Of a DNA stretch of 33,402 nucleotides, positions 7,913 through 15,900 are shown piece by piece; position 1 is the first letter of the stretch; each line of letters begins with the position of its first letter. The DNA is from Steroidobacteraceae bacterium (GTDB lineage: Bacteria; Pseudomonadota; Gammaproteobacteria; Steroidobacterales; Steroidobacteraceae): NCBI GenBank assembly GCA_029266835.1, contig JAQSWD010000053.1, forward strand, positions 1-33,402, read 5' to 3'. Below the pieces are notes generated by a model. The model did no database searches. It saw nothing but the letters and a program-made list of their open reading frames with translations, and was not told where the DNA came from. The position numbers and the translations under genes are program-made.

Positions 7913-9294
7913 CGCGCCCCGATCGGTACGTGCTGCGCACGGTGCTGATCGTGGCGCTTGGCGGGTTCCTGTTCGGCTTCGACGCTTCGGTGATTGCCGG
8001 CGTCATCACCTTCGTCGAGAAGGAGTTTTCGCTCGGCAAGATCGAGATGGGTTGGGCGGTAGCCTCACTGACGCTCACCGCCACGTTGTCGATCATGGTC
8101 GCCGGGCCACTCGCGGATCGCTACGGTCGTCGGCGCATGTTGCACGCCGCCGCGGTGGTGTTCACCGTGTCGGCGCTGATGTCGGCATCGGCCAGCGACT
8201 TCACCATGCTCATACTGGCGCGACTCTTGTCCGGGTTGGGCGTGGGCGCGGCGCTGGTGGTCGCGCCCATGTACATCGCGGAGATTTCACCCGCCGCGGT
8301 GCGCGGACGCATGGTGAGCATCAACCAGCTGCACGTGGTAGTGGGCATCTCGGCCGCGTTCTTCAGCAACTGGCTGATCCTGAAAATCGGTCACGCCGAC
8401 CTGCCGATGTTCACGGCCATGCGCTTCGAAGAATGGAACTGGCGCTGGATGCTGGGCATCGGAGCGGTGCCATCGGTCATCTTCTTCGTGCTGCTGTTCA
8501 CCGTGCCCGAGAGCCCGCGGTGGCTGGCGATGCATGGCCGGCTGGACGTCGCGCGCAGCGTGCTGTCGCGCGCGCATGGCGAGGCGCTGGCCGAGACCGA
8601 ACTCGCCGAAGTCCGCACGTCGCTGGCGCACGAGCAGGGCAAGACCGACGTCAGCCCGCGCGAACTGCTGGCGCCGGAACTGCGGCGCGTGGTGACCATC
8701 GGCCTGGGCGTGGGCATCCTGCAGCAGATCACCGGCATCAACGCCGTGTTCTTCTACGCACCGGTGATCTTCGAACACGCGGGCGCCAGCGCCGATGCCG
8801 CCTTCGCCCAGGCCGTGTACGTGGGCCTGGTGAACCTGGTGTTCACCGTCATCGCGATGTTGCTCATCGATCGGCTGGGTCGCCGGCCCTTGCTCATGAT
8901 GGGAACGGCTGGCATCGCGCTCAGCATGGGCTTGCTGGCCTGGGGATTTCGCGGCGCGAGCATGGAACCGGCGCTGGTGCTGATCGGCGTGCTGGCTTTC
9001 GTCGCCAGTTTTGCCGTCTCGCTGGGGCCCATCATGTGGGTGCTGCTCTCCGAAATCTTTCCTAACAGGGTTCGCGGCGTGGCCATCTCGTTCGTTGGGC
9101 TGGTGAATTCGACGGTGAGTTTCGGTGTGCAGCTGGTCTTTCCCTGGGAACTCACGAGACTCGGGAATTCCTGGCCCTGGCTGATCTACGGCGCATTCGC
9201 GCTGCTGGGCCTGCTGTTCATCGCGCGACTGGTGCCGGAGACCCGGGGCAGAAGCCTGGAAGAACTGGAAGAGGCATTGGTCCGGCGCGCCTGA
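7909..9294 (+). CDS. Sugar-porter family MFS transporter
   Basis: A 461-residue inner-membrane proton-coupled or facilitative sugar transporter with about 12 membrane helices. Family marks are GGFLFGFDASVIAG in helix 1, DRYGRRRM in loop 2-3, PESPRWL after helix 6, QQITGINAVFFYAP in helix 7 (the sugar-binding QQxxGxN), DRLGRRPL in loop 8-9 and PETRGRSLEELE at the end. The start is the GTG at 7909, overlapping the LacI stop as GTGA, so the two are translationally coupled. Operon context with a LacI regulator and divergent GH16 glucanase suggests import of glucose or another hexose released from beta-glucan. Substrate is inferred. Confidence 0.92.
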   Translation: MTRPDRYVLRTVLIVALGGFLFGFDASVIAGVITFVEKEFSLGKIEMGWAVASLTLTATLSIMVAGPLADRYGRRRMLHAAAVVFTVSALMSASASDFTMLILARLLSGLGVGAALVVAPMYIAEISPAAVRGRMVSINQLHVVVGISAAFFSNWLILKIGHADLPMFTAMRFEEWNWRWMLGIGAVPSVIFFVLLFTVPESPRWLAMHGRLDVARSVLSRAHGEALAETELAEVRTSLAHEQGKTDVSPRELLAPELRRVVTIGLGVGILQQITGINAVFFYAPVIFEHAGASADAAFAQAVYVGLVNLVFTVIAMLLIDRLGRRPLLMMGTAGIALSMGLLAWGFRGASMEPALVLIGVLAFVASFAVSLGPIMWVLLSEIFPNRVRGVAISFVGLVNSTVSFGVQLVFPWELTRLGNSWPWLIYGAFALLGLLFIARLVPETRGRSLEELEEALVRRA

Positions 9295-9412
9295 TCCGGG
9301 CGGTGGCATCGTCTTACAGCCGTCCGGCCATGATGAAAATATTCTGGCGCCGATGTCGATGGCGCGGCTTGCGGATCGGCTAACTCGTGACATCAACGAA
9401 TGGAGCAAAGCC

Positions 9413-9907
9413 ATGCAGTTCAGCAAGATCACGCCCTGCCTGTGGTTCGACACCCAGGCCGAGGAAGCCGCCAACTACTACGTTTCGATTTTTCCGGATT
9501 CGAAGATTCTCAAGATCGCGCGTTACGGAAAGGCCGGCGTCGAGGAGCACCGGAAACCGGAAGGGTCGGTGATGACGGTGCAGTTCGAACTGGCCGGGCA
9601 GACCTTCACGGCGCTCAACGGCGGCCCGATTTTCAAATTCAACGAGGCCGTGTCGCTGCAGGTCTACGTGGATGATCAGAAAGAACTGGACTATTACTGG
9701 GACAAGCTGGGTGCGGGCGGTGATCCCAAGTCGCATGTCTGTGGCTGGCTCAAGGACAAGTACGGCCTGTCCTGGCAGGTGGCGCCGGGAAGGATGGTCG
9801 AGTGGTTCGGCGATCCCAACGAGAAATCCGAGCGCGCCATGACGGCCATGATGAAGATGGGCAAGCTCGACATCGCCGCGCTCGAGAAGGCGTACAAGGG
9901 CGGCTGA
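9413..9907 (+). CDS. VOC-fold PhnB/YjdN-like protein (3-demethylubiquinone methyltransferase-like domain)
   Basis: A 164-residue protein beginning MQFSKITPCLWFDTQAEEAANYY, with IFPDSKI and FTALNGGP, the standard landmarks of the PhnB/'3-dmu-9_3-mt' branch of the vicinal-oxygen-chelate superfamily. These are small cytoplasmic paired-beta-alpha-beta domains; the annotated methyltransferase name is historical, and most members have no proven reaction. The ATG at 9413 has GGAG 7 bases upstream (9402-9405); the open frame continues upstream but without the family's sequence. It is followed by the small membrane protein after 3 bases. About 118 bases separate it from the sugar transporter; that gap shows only a weak imperfect CCGGGCGG/CCGTCCGG inverted repeat. 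Confidence 0.85.
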   Translation: MQFSKITPCLWFDTQAEEAANYYVSIFPDSKILKIARYGKAGVEEHRKPEGSVMTVQFELAGQTFTALNGGPIFKFNEAVSLQVYVDDQKELDYYWDKLGAGGDPKSHVCGWLKDKYGLSWQVAPGRMVEWFGDPNEKSERAMTAMMKMGKLDIAALEKAYKGG

Positions 9908-9910
9908 GGA

Positions 9911-10153
9911 ATGGATCTCGACGCAATACTGGGTGCAATCCAGTGGCCAGCCATGGCGGTGACCTTGTTTGCCGCCTGGCTGGTGGCGTCTCGCTCGGCG
10001 TCGCGGCGCGCCGCCGGGTTCTGGTGCTTCATCGCCAGCAACGTGTTGTGGATCATCTGGGGCTGGCACACGCGGGCCTGGGCGCTGGTCGCGCTGCAGA
10101 TCGGGTTGTTCGCGTTGAACGTACGCGGCGCCGCGAAGAACGAAAAATCCTGA
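9911..10153 (+). CDS. Small membrane protein of unknown function
   Basis: An 80-residue protein with three short hydrophobic segments: around residues 13-27 (PAMAVTLFAAWLVAS), 37-52 (FWCFIASNVLWIIWGW) and 57-70 (WALVALQIGLFALN), ending in the basic tail NVRGAAKNEKS. The aromatic-rich SNVLWIIWGW and the final LN-RG pattern resemble small conserved membrane proteins found beside enzymes in proteobacteria, but I cannot name a family. The ATG follows the upstream stop by 3 bases, so it is co-transcribed with the VOC protein. Confidence 0.7.
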   Translation: MDLDAILGAIQWPAMAVTLFAAWLVASRSASRRAAGFWCFIASNVLWIIWGWHTRAWALVALQIGLFALNVRGAAKNEKS

Positions 10154-10197
10154 TCTGGTATCTTCCTCCCGTTCCGAAATGATTCTTGAGGGGGATC

Positions 10198-10719
10198 ATG
10201 ACCGACCGACGCTCGTTCCTGCGCGGGTCTTCCGTGCTGCTGGGTTCCGCCGCGCTGGGCAATGTTCTCGCCGCGTTCGCGGCGTCACCACGCAAGGCCA
10301 CTTTCTTCAACGCCCATGAGATGAGCGCCCTGCGCGCGGTGGTCGACGTGATACTTCCGGCGACCGATTCTCCGGCCGCATCGGCGGCCGACACCCATCA
10401 CTTCATCGATCTCGCCATCCCCGCGTGCGCCAAGCCGGCGGCGCAGAAAACCTTCCGCGAAGGGCTGGCCAGCATGGTGGCATCGGGATTCGCGAACCAG
10501 CCTGCGGCGAAACAGGTGGAATGGCTCAAGGCTCGCGCTGCCGCCGACATGCCCCTGGCCTACGACCAGTCATTCTTCAAGATGCTGAAGGACTACACGC
10601 TCACGGGGTACTTCCTGAGCGAGGTGGGGGCCACGCAGGCGCTGGCGTACGAAAAAATACCCGGCGGCTACTGGGGTGACGTGCCCCTGGTCGCCAACCA
10701 GAAAGCGTGGGCGATCTGA
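10198..10719 (+). CDS. Gluconate 2-dehydrogenase subunit 3-type small subunit with Tat signal
   Basis: This is the small ('hitch-hiker') subunit of periplasmic GMC-type sugar dehydrogenases. The N terminus has a twin-arginine signal, R4-R5 in DRRSFLRG, followed by a hydrophobic stretch (SSVLLGSAALGNVLAAFA), so a folded partner can be exported with it. The mature part carries the family pattern FNAHEMSALRAVVDVILPATDSPAASAADTH and, near the end, a GYFLSEVGA segment. The start ATG at 10198 has GAGGGGG upstream. Length is 173 residues. Its TGA overlaps the GMC gene's ATG (TGATG), which is the usual order for the two subunits. The cytochrome c subunit often found in such operons is absent here. 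Confidence 0.9.
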   Translation: MTDRRSFLRGSSVLLGSAALGNVLAAFAASPRKATFFNAHEMSALRAVVDVILPATDSPAASAADTHHFIDLAIPACAKPAAQKTFREGLASMVASGFANQPAAKQVEWLKARAAADMPLAYDQSFFKMLKDYTLTGYFLSEVGATQALAYEKIPGGYWGDVPLVANQKAWAI

Positions 10720-12395
10720 TGTCCGCGCGCACTTATGATGCCATCGTCGTCGGGTCCGGCATGTCCGGTGGATGGGCCGCGAAAGAGCTTTGCGAGAAGG
10801 GCCTGAAGACGCTGGTGCTGGAGCGCGGCCGGAACATCCGCCACGTCACCGATTACACCACGGCGCTCAAGGATCCCTGGCAGCTGCCGCACAACAACCG
10901 CGCCACGAACGACGACCGCAAAGCGCAGCCCGTCCAGTCGACGCTCTATCTATACGACCAGTCGACCAAACAACATTTCGTCGATGACAACCAGCATCCG
11001 TACGTGCAGGAGCAGCCGTTCAACTGGTTCCGTGGCTACCAGGTGGGCGGGCGCTCGCTCATGTGGGCACGCCACGTGTTTCGCTACAGCGACCTGGACT
11101 TCGAGGCCAACCAGAAAGAGGGCGTGGGCATCGACTGGCCGATCCGCTATGCCGACATCGCGCCCTGGTACGAACACGTCGAGAAGTTCATCGGCGCCAG
11201 CGGCGAGAACTCCGGATTGCCGCAGTTACCCGCGCAGGTGTTGCAGCCGCCGTTCGAGATGAACGCGCTCGAGAAACACATTCGGAAAGGCATGGACGCG
11301 GCGTTCAAGGGCGAGCGCAAGCTCATCTGCAGCGCCACGGCGGTGCTGTCGCGCGAGCACAATGGCCGTGGACCCTGCCAGGGCCGCAACCAGTGCGCGC
11401 GCGGCTGCCCGTACAGCGCGTATTTCTCGTCGAATGGCGTCACGCTGCCGGCCGCCGCGGCCACCGGCAATCTCACGCTGCGGCCGGACTCGCTGGTGCA
11501 CTCGCTGATCTACGATGACGCGAAGAAGCGCGTGACCGGTGTGCGTGTGATCGATGCGGTGACCAGGCAATCCACTGAATGTTTCGCCAAGGTGGTTTTC
11601 CTGTGCGCATCGGCGCTGAATTCCACCGCCATCCTGCTGAACTCGAAGTCGAGCCGTTTCCCGAACGGCCTGGGCAACGACAGCGGCGAGCTGGGCCACA
11701 ACCTCATGGATCACCACAATGGTGGCGGCGCGACCGCGAGTTATTCCAGCCTGCTCGATCGGTACTACCGCGGCCGGCGCTCCACCAGCATGTACATCCC
11801 GCGTTTCCGCAACGTGGGCAAGCGGGAGCCGAAGTTCGCGCGCGGCTACGGTTACGAGGTCTACACCTGGCGCAATTCCTGGACACGCGGCGTCGGCAGC
11901 GCGGATTTCGGCGCCGACTTCAAGAACGAGATCACGCGGCCGGGCGAGTGGGGCCTGTTCATGGAAGGTTATGGAGAGACCCTGCCGTATCACGACAACC
12001 GCATGTGGCTGTCCAATGACGTGGACCCTCTGGGCATGCCCAGGATCCACGTGTCCATGAGTTATCGCGACAACGAGCGGCTGATGGCGCAGCAAATGAT
12101 GGACGATGCCGTCGAGATGATGACGGCCGCCAAACTCGAGAACGTGAAGGGGTTCAACAACCCCGTGACGCCCGGCAGCGTGATCCACGAGATGGGCACG
12201 GCGCGCATGGGCCGCGACCCGAAGACCTCGGTGCTCAATTCGCACAACCAGGTGCACGCGGTGCCGAACGTGTTCGTGACCGATGGCAGCTGCATGGTGT
12301 CGTCGCCCACGCAGAATCCCTCGCTCACCTACATGGCGCTGACGGCGCGTGCCGTCGACCACGCGGTCGGGCAGCTCAAGAAGGGCGCGATCTAA
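10719..12395 (+). CDS. GMC-family FAD sugar dehydrogenase large subunit
   Basis: A 558-residue flavoprotein that oxidises a sugar or sugar-derived alcohol. The FAD-binding fingerprint VVGSGMSGG is at residues 10-18. The C-terminal active-site block contains H490 in IHEMGTARMG and N533 in SPTQNPSLT, the expected His-Asn pair. C220, C226 and C230 (CQGRNQCARGC) form C-x5-C-x3-C, the pattern of the [3Fe-4S] cluster in FAD glucose dehydrogenases of the Burkholderia type. It has no signal peptide and probably crosses the membrane with the Tat-targeted small subunit encoded just upstream. Related enzymes oxidise glucose C1, gluconate C2 or glucoside C3; which applies is not decidable here. It meets the opposing DHFR-like gene with a 4-base overlap. 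Confidence 0.92.
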   Translation: MSARTYDAIVVGSGMSGGWAAKELCEKGLKTLVLERGRNIRHVTDYTTALKDPWQLPHNNRATNDDRKAQPVQSTLYLYDQSTKQHFVDDNQHPYVQEQPFNWFRGYQVGGRSLMWARHVFRYSDLDFEANQKEGVGIDWPIRYADIAPWYEHVEKFIGASGENSGLPQLPAQVLQPPFEMNALEKHIRKGMDAAFKGERKLICSATAVLSREHNGRGPCQGRNQCARGCPYSAYFSSNGVTLPAAAATGNLTLRPDSLVHSLIYDDAKKRVTGVRVIDAVTRQSTECFAKVVFLCASALNSTAILLNSKSSRFPNGLGNDSGELGHNLMDHHNGGGATASYSSLLDRYYRGRRSTSMYIPRFRNVGKREPKFARGYGYEVYTWRNSWTRGVGSADFGADFKNEITRPGEWGLFMEGYGETLPYHDNRMWLSNDVDPLGMPRIHVSMSYRDNERLMAQQMMDDAVEMMTAAKLENVKGFNNPVTPGSVIHEMGTARMGRDPKTSVLNSHNQVHAVPNVFVTDGSCMVSSPTQNPSLTYMALTARAVDHAVGQLKKGAI

Positions 12396-13036
12396 CTACG
12401 CCGCAGGAACATGTGCGTGGCGCGCTCGCCGGCCACGCTGCGGTCGACCATGTAGCCCAGCGCCCGCGCGTCCAACCCGGCGAACAGGCTCTCGCCGCTG
12501 CCGAGCAGGACGGGGCGCACCGCCAGGTGCAGGTCATCGATGAGTTTCGCCTTCAGGTATTGGCGCACCGTGGCCGCGCCGCCGCCGATGCGCACGTCAC
12601 GCCCGCCAGCGGCCTGTTTCGCCTGTTCGAGCGCGGAGTGAATGCCATCCGTGACGAAGTGGAACACCGTGCCGCCCTTCATTTCGAGCGGCGGACGCGC
12701 GTGATGTGTCAGCACGAAGACGGGGCAGTGATAGGGCGGCTCCTCGCCCCACCAGCCCTTCCAGTCCAGATTCGGCCAGGGGCCGCGCACCGGACCGAAC
12801 ATGTTGCGCCCCAGGATCCATGCGCCCAGGTTGGCGAAGCTCTGTTCGGCCATGGTGTTGTCCACGCCGGTCTCACCGCCCTCCTGGCCTTGCATCGATC
12901 GCCAGGCCCGCGTGTGGATGAACCACTCCATCATGTCGAATCCGTTCACGCCGAGCGGGTTTTCCAGGCTCTGGTCGGGACCCGCGGAGTAGCCATCGAG
13001 GGTGATGGCGTATGACAACACGCGCACTCGCGACAT
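12392..13036 (-). CDS. Dihydrofolate reductase-family (RibD C-terminal-like) protein
   Basis: A 214-residue cytoplasmic protein of the RibD_C/DHFR-like reductase group, which are NADPH-dependent reductases, mostly uncharacterised. It opens with RVRVLSYAITLDGYSAGPDQS, the classic first strand and loop, then ILGRNMFGP, PVFVLTHHARPP, DVRIGGGAATVRQYLKAKLIDDLHL and PVLLGSGESLF, all standard landmarks including the glycine-rich nucleotide loop. The ATG at 13036 is preceded by GAGGAAG. Directly upstream sits a triple 15-bp tandem repeat. It lies at the end of the minus-strand catabolic run and its stop overlaps that of the convergent GMC gene. A role in the sugar pathway is not implied by the family. 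Confidence 0.85.
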   Translation of the reverse strand: MSRVRVLSYAITLDGYSAGPDQSLENPLGVNGFDMMEWFIHTRAWRSMQGQEGGETGVDNTMAEQSFANLGAWILGRNMFGPVRGPWPNLDWKGWWGEEPPYHCPVFVLTHHARPPLEMKGGTVFHFVTDGIHSALEQAKQAAGGRDVRIGGGAATVRQYLKAKLIDDLHLAVRPVLLGSGESLFAGLDARALGYMVDRSVAGERATHMFLRRS

Positions 13037-13047
13037 GGTTCTTCCTC

Positions 13048-13092
13048 TTTGAATTTTCCAGGTTTGAATTTTCCAGGTTTGAATTTTTCAGG
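13048..13092. repeat. Three tandem copies of a 15-bp repeat (tttgaattttccagg)
   Basis: Copies lie at 13048-13062, 13063-13077 and 13078-13092; the first two are identical and the third has one change (c to t). They fill most of the 59-base gap between the GH105-like gene and the DHFR-like gene, ending about 11 bases before the latter's ATG on the minus strand, right at its ribosome site. The AT-rich unit stands out from the GC-rich surroundings. Such a repeat could vary in copy number by slippage or act as a repeated binding site. Confidence 0.9.
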
Positions 13093-13095
13093 AAT

Positions 13096-14241
13096 TCAGT
13101 TGTTCAGAGCGGCCACTTCACTCGCCGCCAGCAGAAAGGCGCCGACGCCGTAGAACTGCGTGTCGCCTTCGGCCACCTGCTCGGGCCGGTCACTCACCTG
13201 CTGCACCCAGCCCAGGCGTCCATCTTTCGACACGGCGCGCGTCAGCGCATCCCAACCCTGGTGTATTGACGGCAGAAATTCCCCGCGGGGCAGCAGCCCG
13301 CGATTGACGCCCCAGGCGAGCCCATAGACGAAGAAACCGGTGCCGCTGGTCTCGGCCGGAGAATTCTCCGCGCCTAACAAGGACGGTGCCCAGTAGCCGT
13401 CCGGTTTCTGGATGGCCTTGAGCTTGCCGGCCATCTGCTTGAACAGCGCCTCGAGCCGCGCGCGGTCAGCGTGGTCGCTCGGCAGCAGATCGAGCATGTT
13501 GGCGATGCCGGCGAATGCCCAGCCGTTGCCACGGCTCCAGAACAACTTGCGTCCCTGCTCGTCGCGGCGCTCGAAGAAACGGCTGTCGCGGAAGTAGAGT
13601 TTCTCCGCGGGGTCGTACAGGAAATCCGTGGCTGCCCAGAATTCGTCCATCGCGAAATCGCGGTACTTCGTTTCGCCCGTCTGGTTGGCCAGGTCCAGCC
13701 ACGCGGGTGGCGACATGAAGATGGCATCGCACCAGCACCAGCGATCGAGGCACTGCGTCTCGCCGTAGTCCTTCGCGTAGTAGAAGCTCAGGTGCACCAC
13801 CGGCGGCGCGGCGAGTATGGCGTCGAACGCGCCGCGGATCGGGCGGTTCACGTCCTGGCCCGCGCCGTGCCGCGCGGCCCAGAGATAACTCTGCGCGATC
13901 ACGTGATCGTCGGCGTGGTACACGCGGTCGCCGGGCCGCCACAGATTGCGCTTGCCCATGGCAAAGAGGGCGTCGCTGTATTTGCGCGAGTCCATGACAT
14001 GCGCGAGATGGGCCAGACCCACCCAGAACGCGCCCTGTTGCCAGCTGCGCGAGTCGCGCGATTCCTCTTTCATGTGCGAATCGATGTGCAGCCCGTCGAG
14101 ATGCGCCAGCTGCCAGTCCGCGACGCGCGAAGCCACGGCCAGCACCTGCTTGCGTGTGGGCGCTTCGGCGGCGGGCACCGATGTGGAGGCGATCAGAGCC
14201 AAGAGTGCGCCGGTCGCGGCGCGCCGCCAATGCTGCAACAT
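13096..14241 (-). CDS. GH105/GH88-like unsaturated glycuronyl hydrolase, secreted
   Basis: Family members remove the unsaturated uronic acid left at the end of polysaccharide-lyase products (YteR-type rhamnogalacturonyl hydrolases). The 381-residue protein has a signal peptide (MLQHWRRAATGALLALIAS to VPAAEA) and an (alpha/alpha)6-barrel pattern: RVYHADDHVIAQSYLW, RWCWCDAIFMSPPAWLDLA, FWSRGNGWAFAGIANML and ETSGTGFFVYGLAWGVNRGLL, matching the WCDALFM, WSRGNGW and ETSG blocks of GH105. I chose the ATG at 14241, which has a GGGGG ribosome site and begins the signal peptide; the frame is open further 5'. It lies 97 bases after the fucose-type SDR gene. No lyase is nearby, so the actual glycan is unclear. 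Confidence 0.85.
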   Translation of the reverse strand: MLQHWRRAATGALLALIASTSVPAAEAPTRKQVLAVASRVADWQLAHLDGLHIDSHMKEESRDSRSWQQGAFWVGLAHLAHVMDSRKYSDALFAMGKRNLWRPGDRVYHADDHVIAQSYLWAARHGAGQDVNRPIRGAFDAILAAPPVVHLSFYYAKDYGETQCLDRWCWCDAIFMSPPAWLDLANQTGETKYRDFAMDEFWAATDFLYDPAEKLYFRDSRFFERRDEQGRKLFWSRGNGWAFAGIANMLDLLPSDHADRARLEALFKQMAGKLKAIQKPDGYWAPSLLGAENSPAETSGTGFFVYGLAWGVNRGLLPRGEFLPSIHQGWDALTRAVSKDGRLGWVQQVSDRPEQVAEGDTQFYGVGAFLLAASEVAALNN

Positions 14242-14338
14242 GTGACCCCCGATGAGCTGGAGGCACGATGATGCGGTCACCGTGCGGCATTGGGAAGCGT
14301 ACCGGTCGAACGCAGGACCCATTCCGGGCTCCGTCGCG

Positions 14339-15073
14339 TCAGATCATCCAGCCGCCGTCGATGACGTGTGTTTGCCCGGTGGTGAACGCGGATTCATCGC
14401 TGGCGAGATACAGGGCCAGCGCGGCGATTTCCTCGGGCTTGCCCAACCGGCCCATCGGCTGTCTCGCTTCGAATTCCTTGCGCGTCTTCTCGTAGTCGCC
14501 GTACGCGTGCAGTCGCGCCTGCAATGACGGCGTGTCCACGGTGCCCGGGCAGATGGCATTGCAACGCACGCCCTGGTGCACGAAATCCTTGGCCACCGTC
14601 TTCGTGAGCCCGATGACCGCGGCCTTGGTCGCGCCGTAGGCGCAGCGGTCGGCCACGCCCGTGATCGAGCCCGCCACCGACGACATGTTGATGATGGAGC
14701 CCGCGCGCGCTTCGAGCATGCCTGGCAGGAAGGCGCGGATCATGTGGTACATCGAATTGACGTTGAGGTCGAAGGCGGCGCTCCACGTGGCGAAGTCGAT
14801 GTCCAGCACCGTGCCCTTGGGTACCATGCCGGCGCAATTGAATAACACGTCGATCCTGCCGACGTCGCGAGCGAACGCGCCGATGGCAGTCGCGTCGCGC
14901 ACATCGACCACGCGACCCTCGCAACCGGCCACGCTACCAAGCGCCTTCGCGTCGATGTCGACGGCGAACACGCGCGCGCCGGCGCGCGCGAAGGCTTCCG
15001 CGCTGGCGCGGCCGATACCGGAGGCGGCGGCGGTCACCACGGCTACCTTGCCCGAGAGTCTCTCAGATTGCAT
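14339..15073 (-). CDS. SDR dehydrogenase, probable 2-keto-3-deoxy-L-fuconate dehydrogenase
   Basis: A 244-residue classical short-chain dehydrogenase. The NAD site is TAAASGIG at residues 14-21, VDID follows strand 2 (NAD preference), then NCAGM, and the catalytic serine/YGATK block. Long segments such as [28 protein letters not shown] and VIDGGW are typical of the branch holding human BDH2-like enzymes and bacterial 2-keto-3-deoxy-L-fuconate dehydrogenases, which oxidise the C4 hydroxyl of the acid. The ATG at 15073 starts 5 bases after the stop of the lactonase gene; the family sequence begins at that codon. Position behind a FucP permease, aldo/keto reductase and lactonase supports the fucose assignment over hydroxybutyrate. 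Confidence 0.85.
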   Translation of the reverse strand: MQSERLSGKVAVVTAAASGIGRASAEAFARAGARVFAVDIDAKALGSVAGCEGRVVDVRDATAIGAFARDVGRIDVLFNCAGMVPKGTVLDIDFATWSAAFDLNVNSMYHMIRAFLPGMLEARAGSIINMSSVAGSITGVADRCAYGATKAAVIGLTKTVAKDFVHQGVRCNAICPGTVDTPSLQARLHAYGDYEKTRKEFEARQPMGRLGKPEEIAALALYLASDESAFTTGQTHVIDGGWMI

Positions 15074-15078
15074 GGCGC

Positions 15079-15900
15079 TCAGATTCCATAGGTTTTTCGT
15101 GCGGTTTCCGAATAGATGAGTTCGCGTTCGGCGTCGCCCAGCTTCGCGAGCAGGCGGTCGCTGGCCGCGCGCCAGTCGGCATAGGAACACACCAGCTCGC
15201 ACACGGGCCAGTCACTGCCCCAGAGCAGGCGCGTGGGGCCAAAGCAGTCGAGCAAATGGTTCACGCAGTCCTCGAGCAGGGCGGGGTCGCCACTGCCGGC
15301 CTCGGTCACCAGGCCCGAGAGCTTGCAGACCAGCGAAGATTCCCGCGCCAGCGCGGCCACGTCACGCTTCCATTCGCTGACGTCGCCGCTGGCGATGGGT
15401 GGTTTGGCGCCGTGATCCAGGACCATGGAGAGTTCCGGATAGCGGCCCGCCAGCTCGCGCAAGGCGGGCAGGTGCGGCGGTTTGACCAGCGCATCGAACA
15501 CGAGGCCATGATCGACCATGGCTTCGAAGGCGGGTTCCAGACTTTCGCGCAGCATCCATTCCGTATCGGGAATGTCCTGGATCATGGGGCGGAGGCCTAC
15601 CAGCGCGGAATCGCGTGACAGTTCGGCGATCATTGCCGGCGCGTCGTCGGCTTCGAAATCCACCCAGCCCACGACGCCGGCGATGAATGGATTCTCGCGC
15701 GCGAGCTCCAGCAGGAAACGGGTTTCGGCCACCGTCGCGGCGGCCTGCACGAGGACGGTGTGGCTGATGCCGGCCGCCCCGAGCTGTGGCGCCAGGTCGG
15801 CGGGCAGGTAGTCGCGGTAGATAGGCGCCAGGGCCGGCGTCAGCCAGGTGTAGTCACCACGGTCGAGACGCCAGAAGTGATGGTGCGCGTCGATTCTCAT
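15079..15900 (-). CDS. Amidohydrolase-2 family lactonase, probable L-fucono-lactonase
   Basis: A 273-residue TIM-barrel amidohydrolase. The N-terminal metal-type motif [12 protein letters not shown], the central [10 protein letters not shown] and the C-terminal LLWGSDWPV are the landmarks of the lactonase branch that hydrolyses sugar-acid lactones (L-fucono-, L-rhamnono-, galactaro-lactones). In the non-phosphorylating L-fucose pathway it would open L-fuconolactone to L-fuconate in the cytoplasm. Its ATG overlaps the stop of the aldo/keto reductase frame (ATGA), so the two were translationally coupled; the frameshift in that gene now changes which stop the ribosome reaches. Substrate is assigned by context. 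Confidence 0.88.
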   Translation of the reverse strand: MRIDAHHHFWRLDRGDYTWLTPALAPIYRDYLPADLAPQLGAAGISHTVLVQAAATVAETRFLLELARENPFIAGVVGWVDFEADDAPAMIAELSRDSALVGLRPMIQDIPDTEWMLRESLEPAFEAMVDHGLVFDALVKPPHLPALRELAGRYPELSMVLDHGAKPPIASGDVSEWKRDVAALARESSLVCKLSGLVTEAGSGDPALLEDCVNHLLDCFGPTRLLWGSDWPVCELVCSYADWRAASDRLLAKLGDAERELIYSETARKTYGI

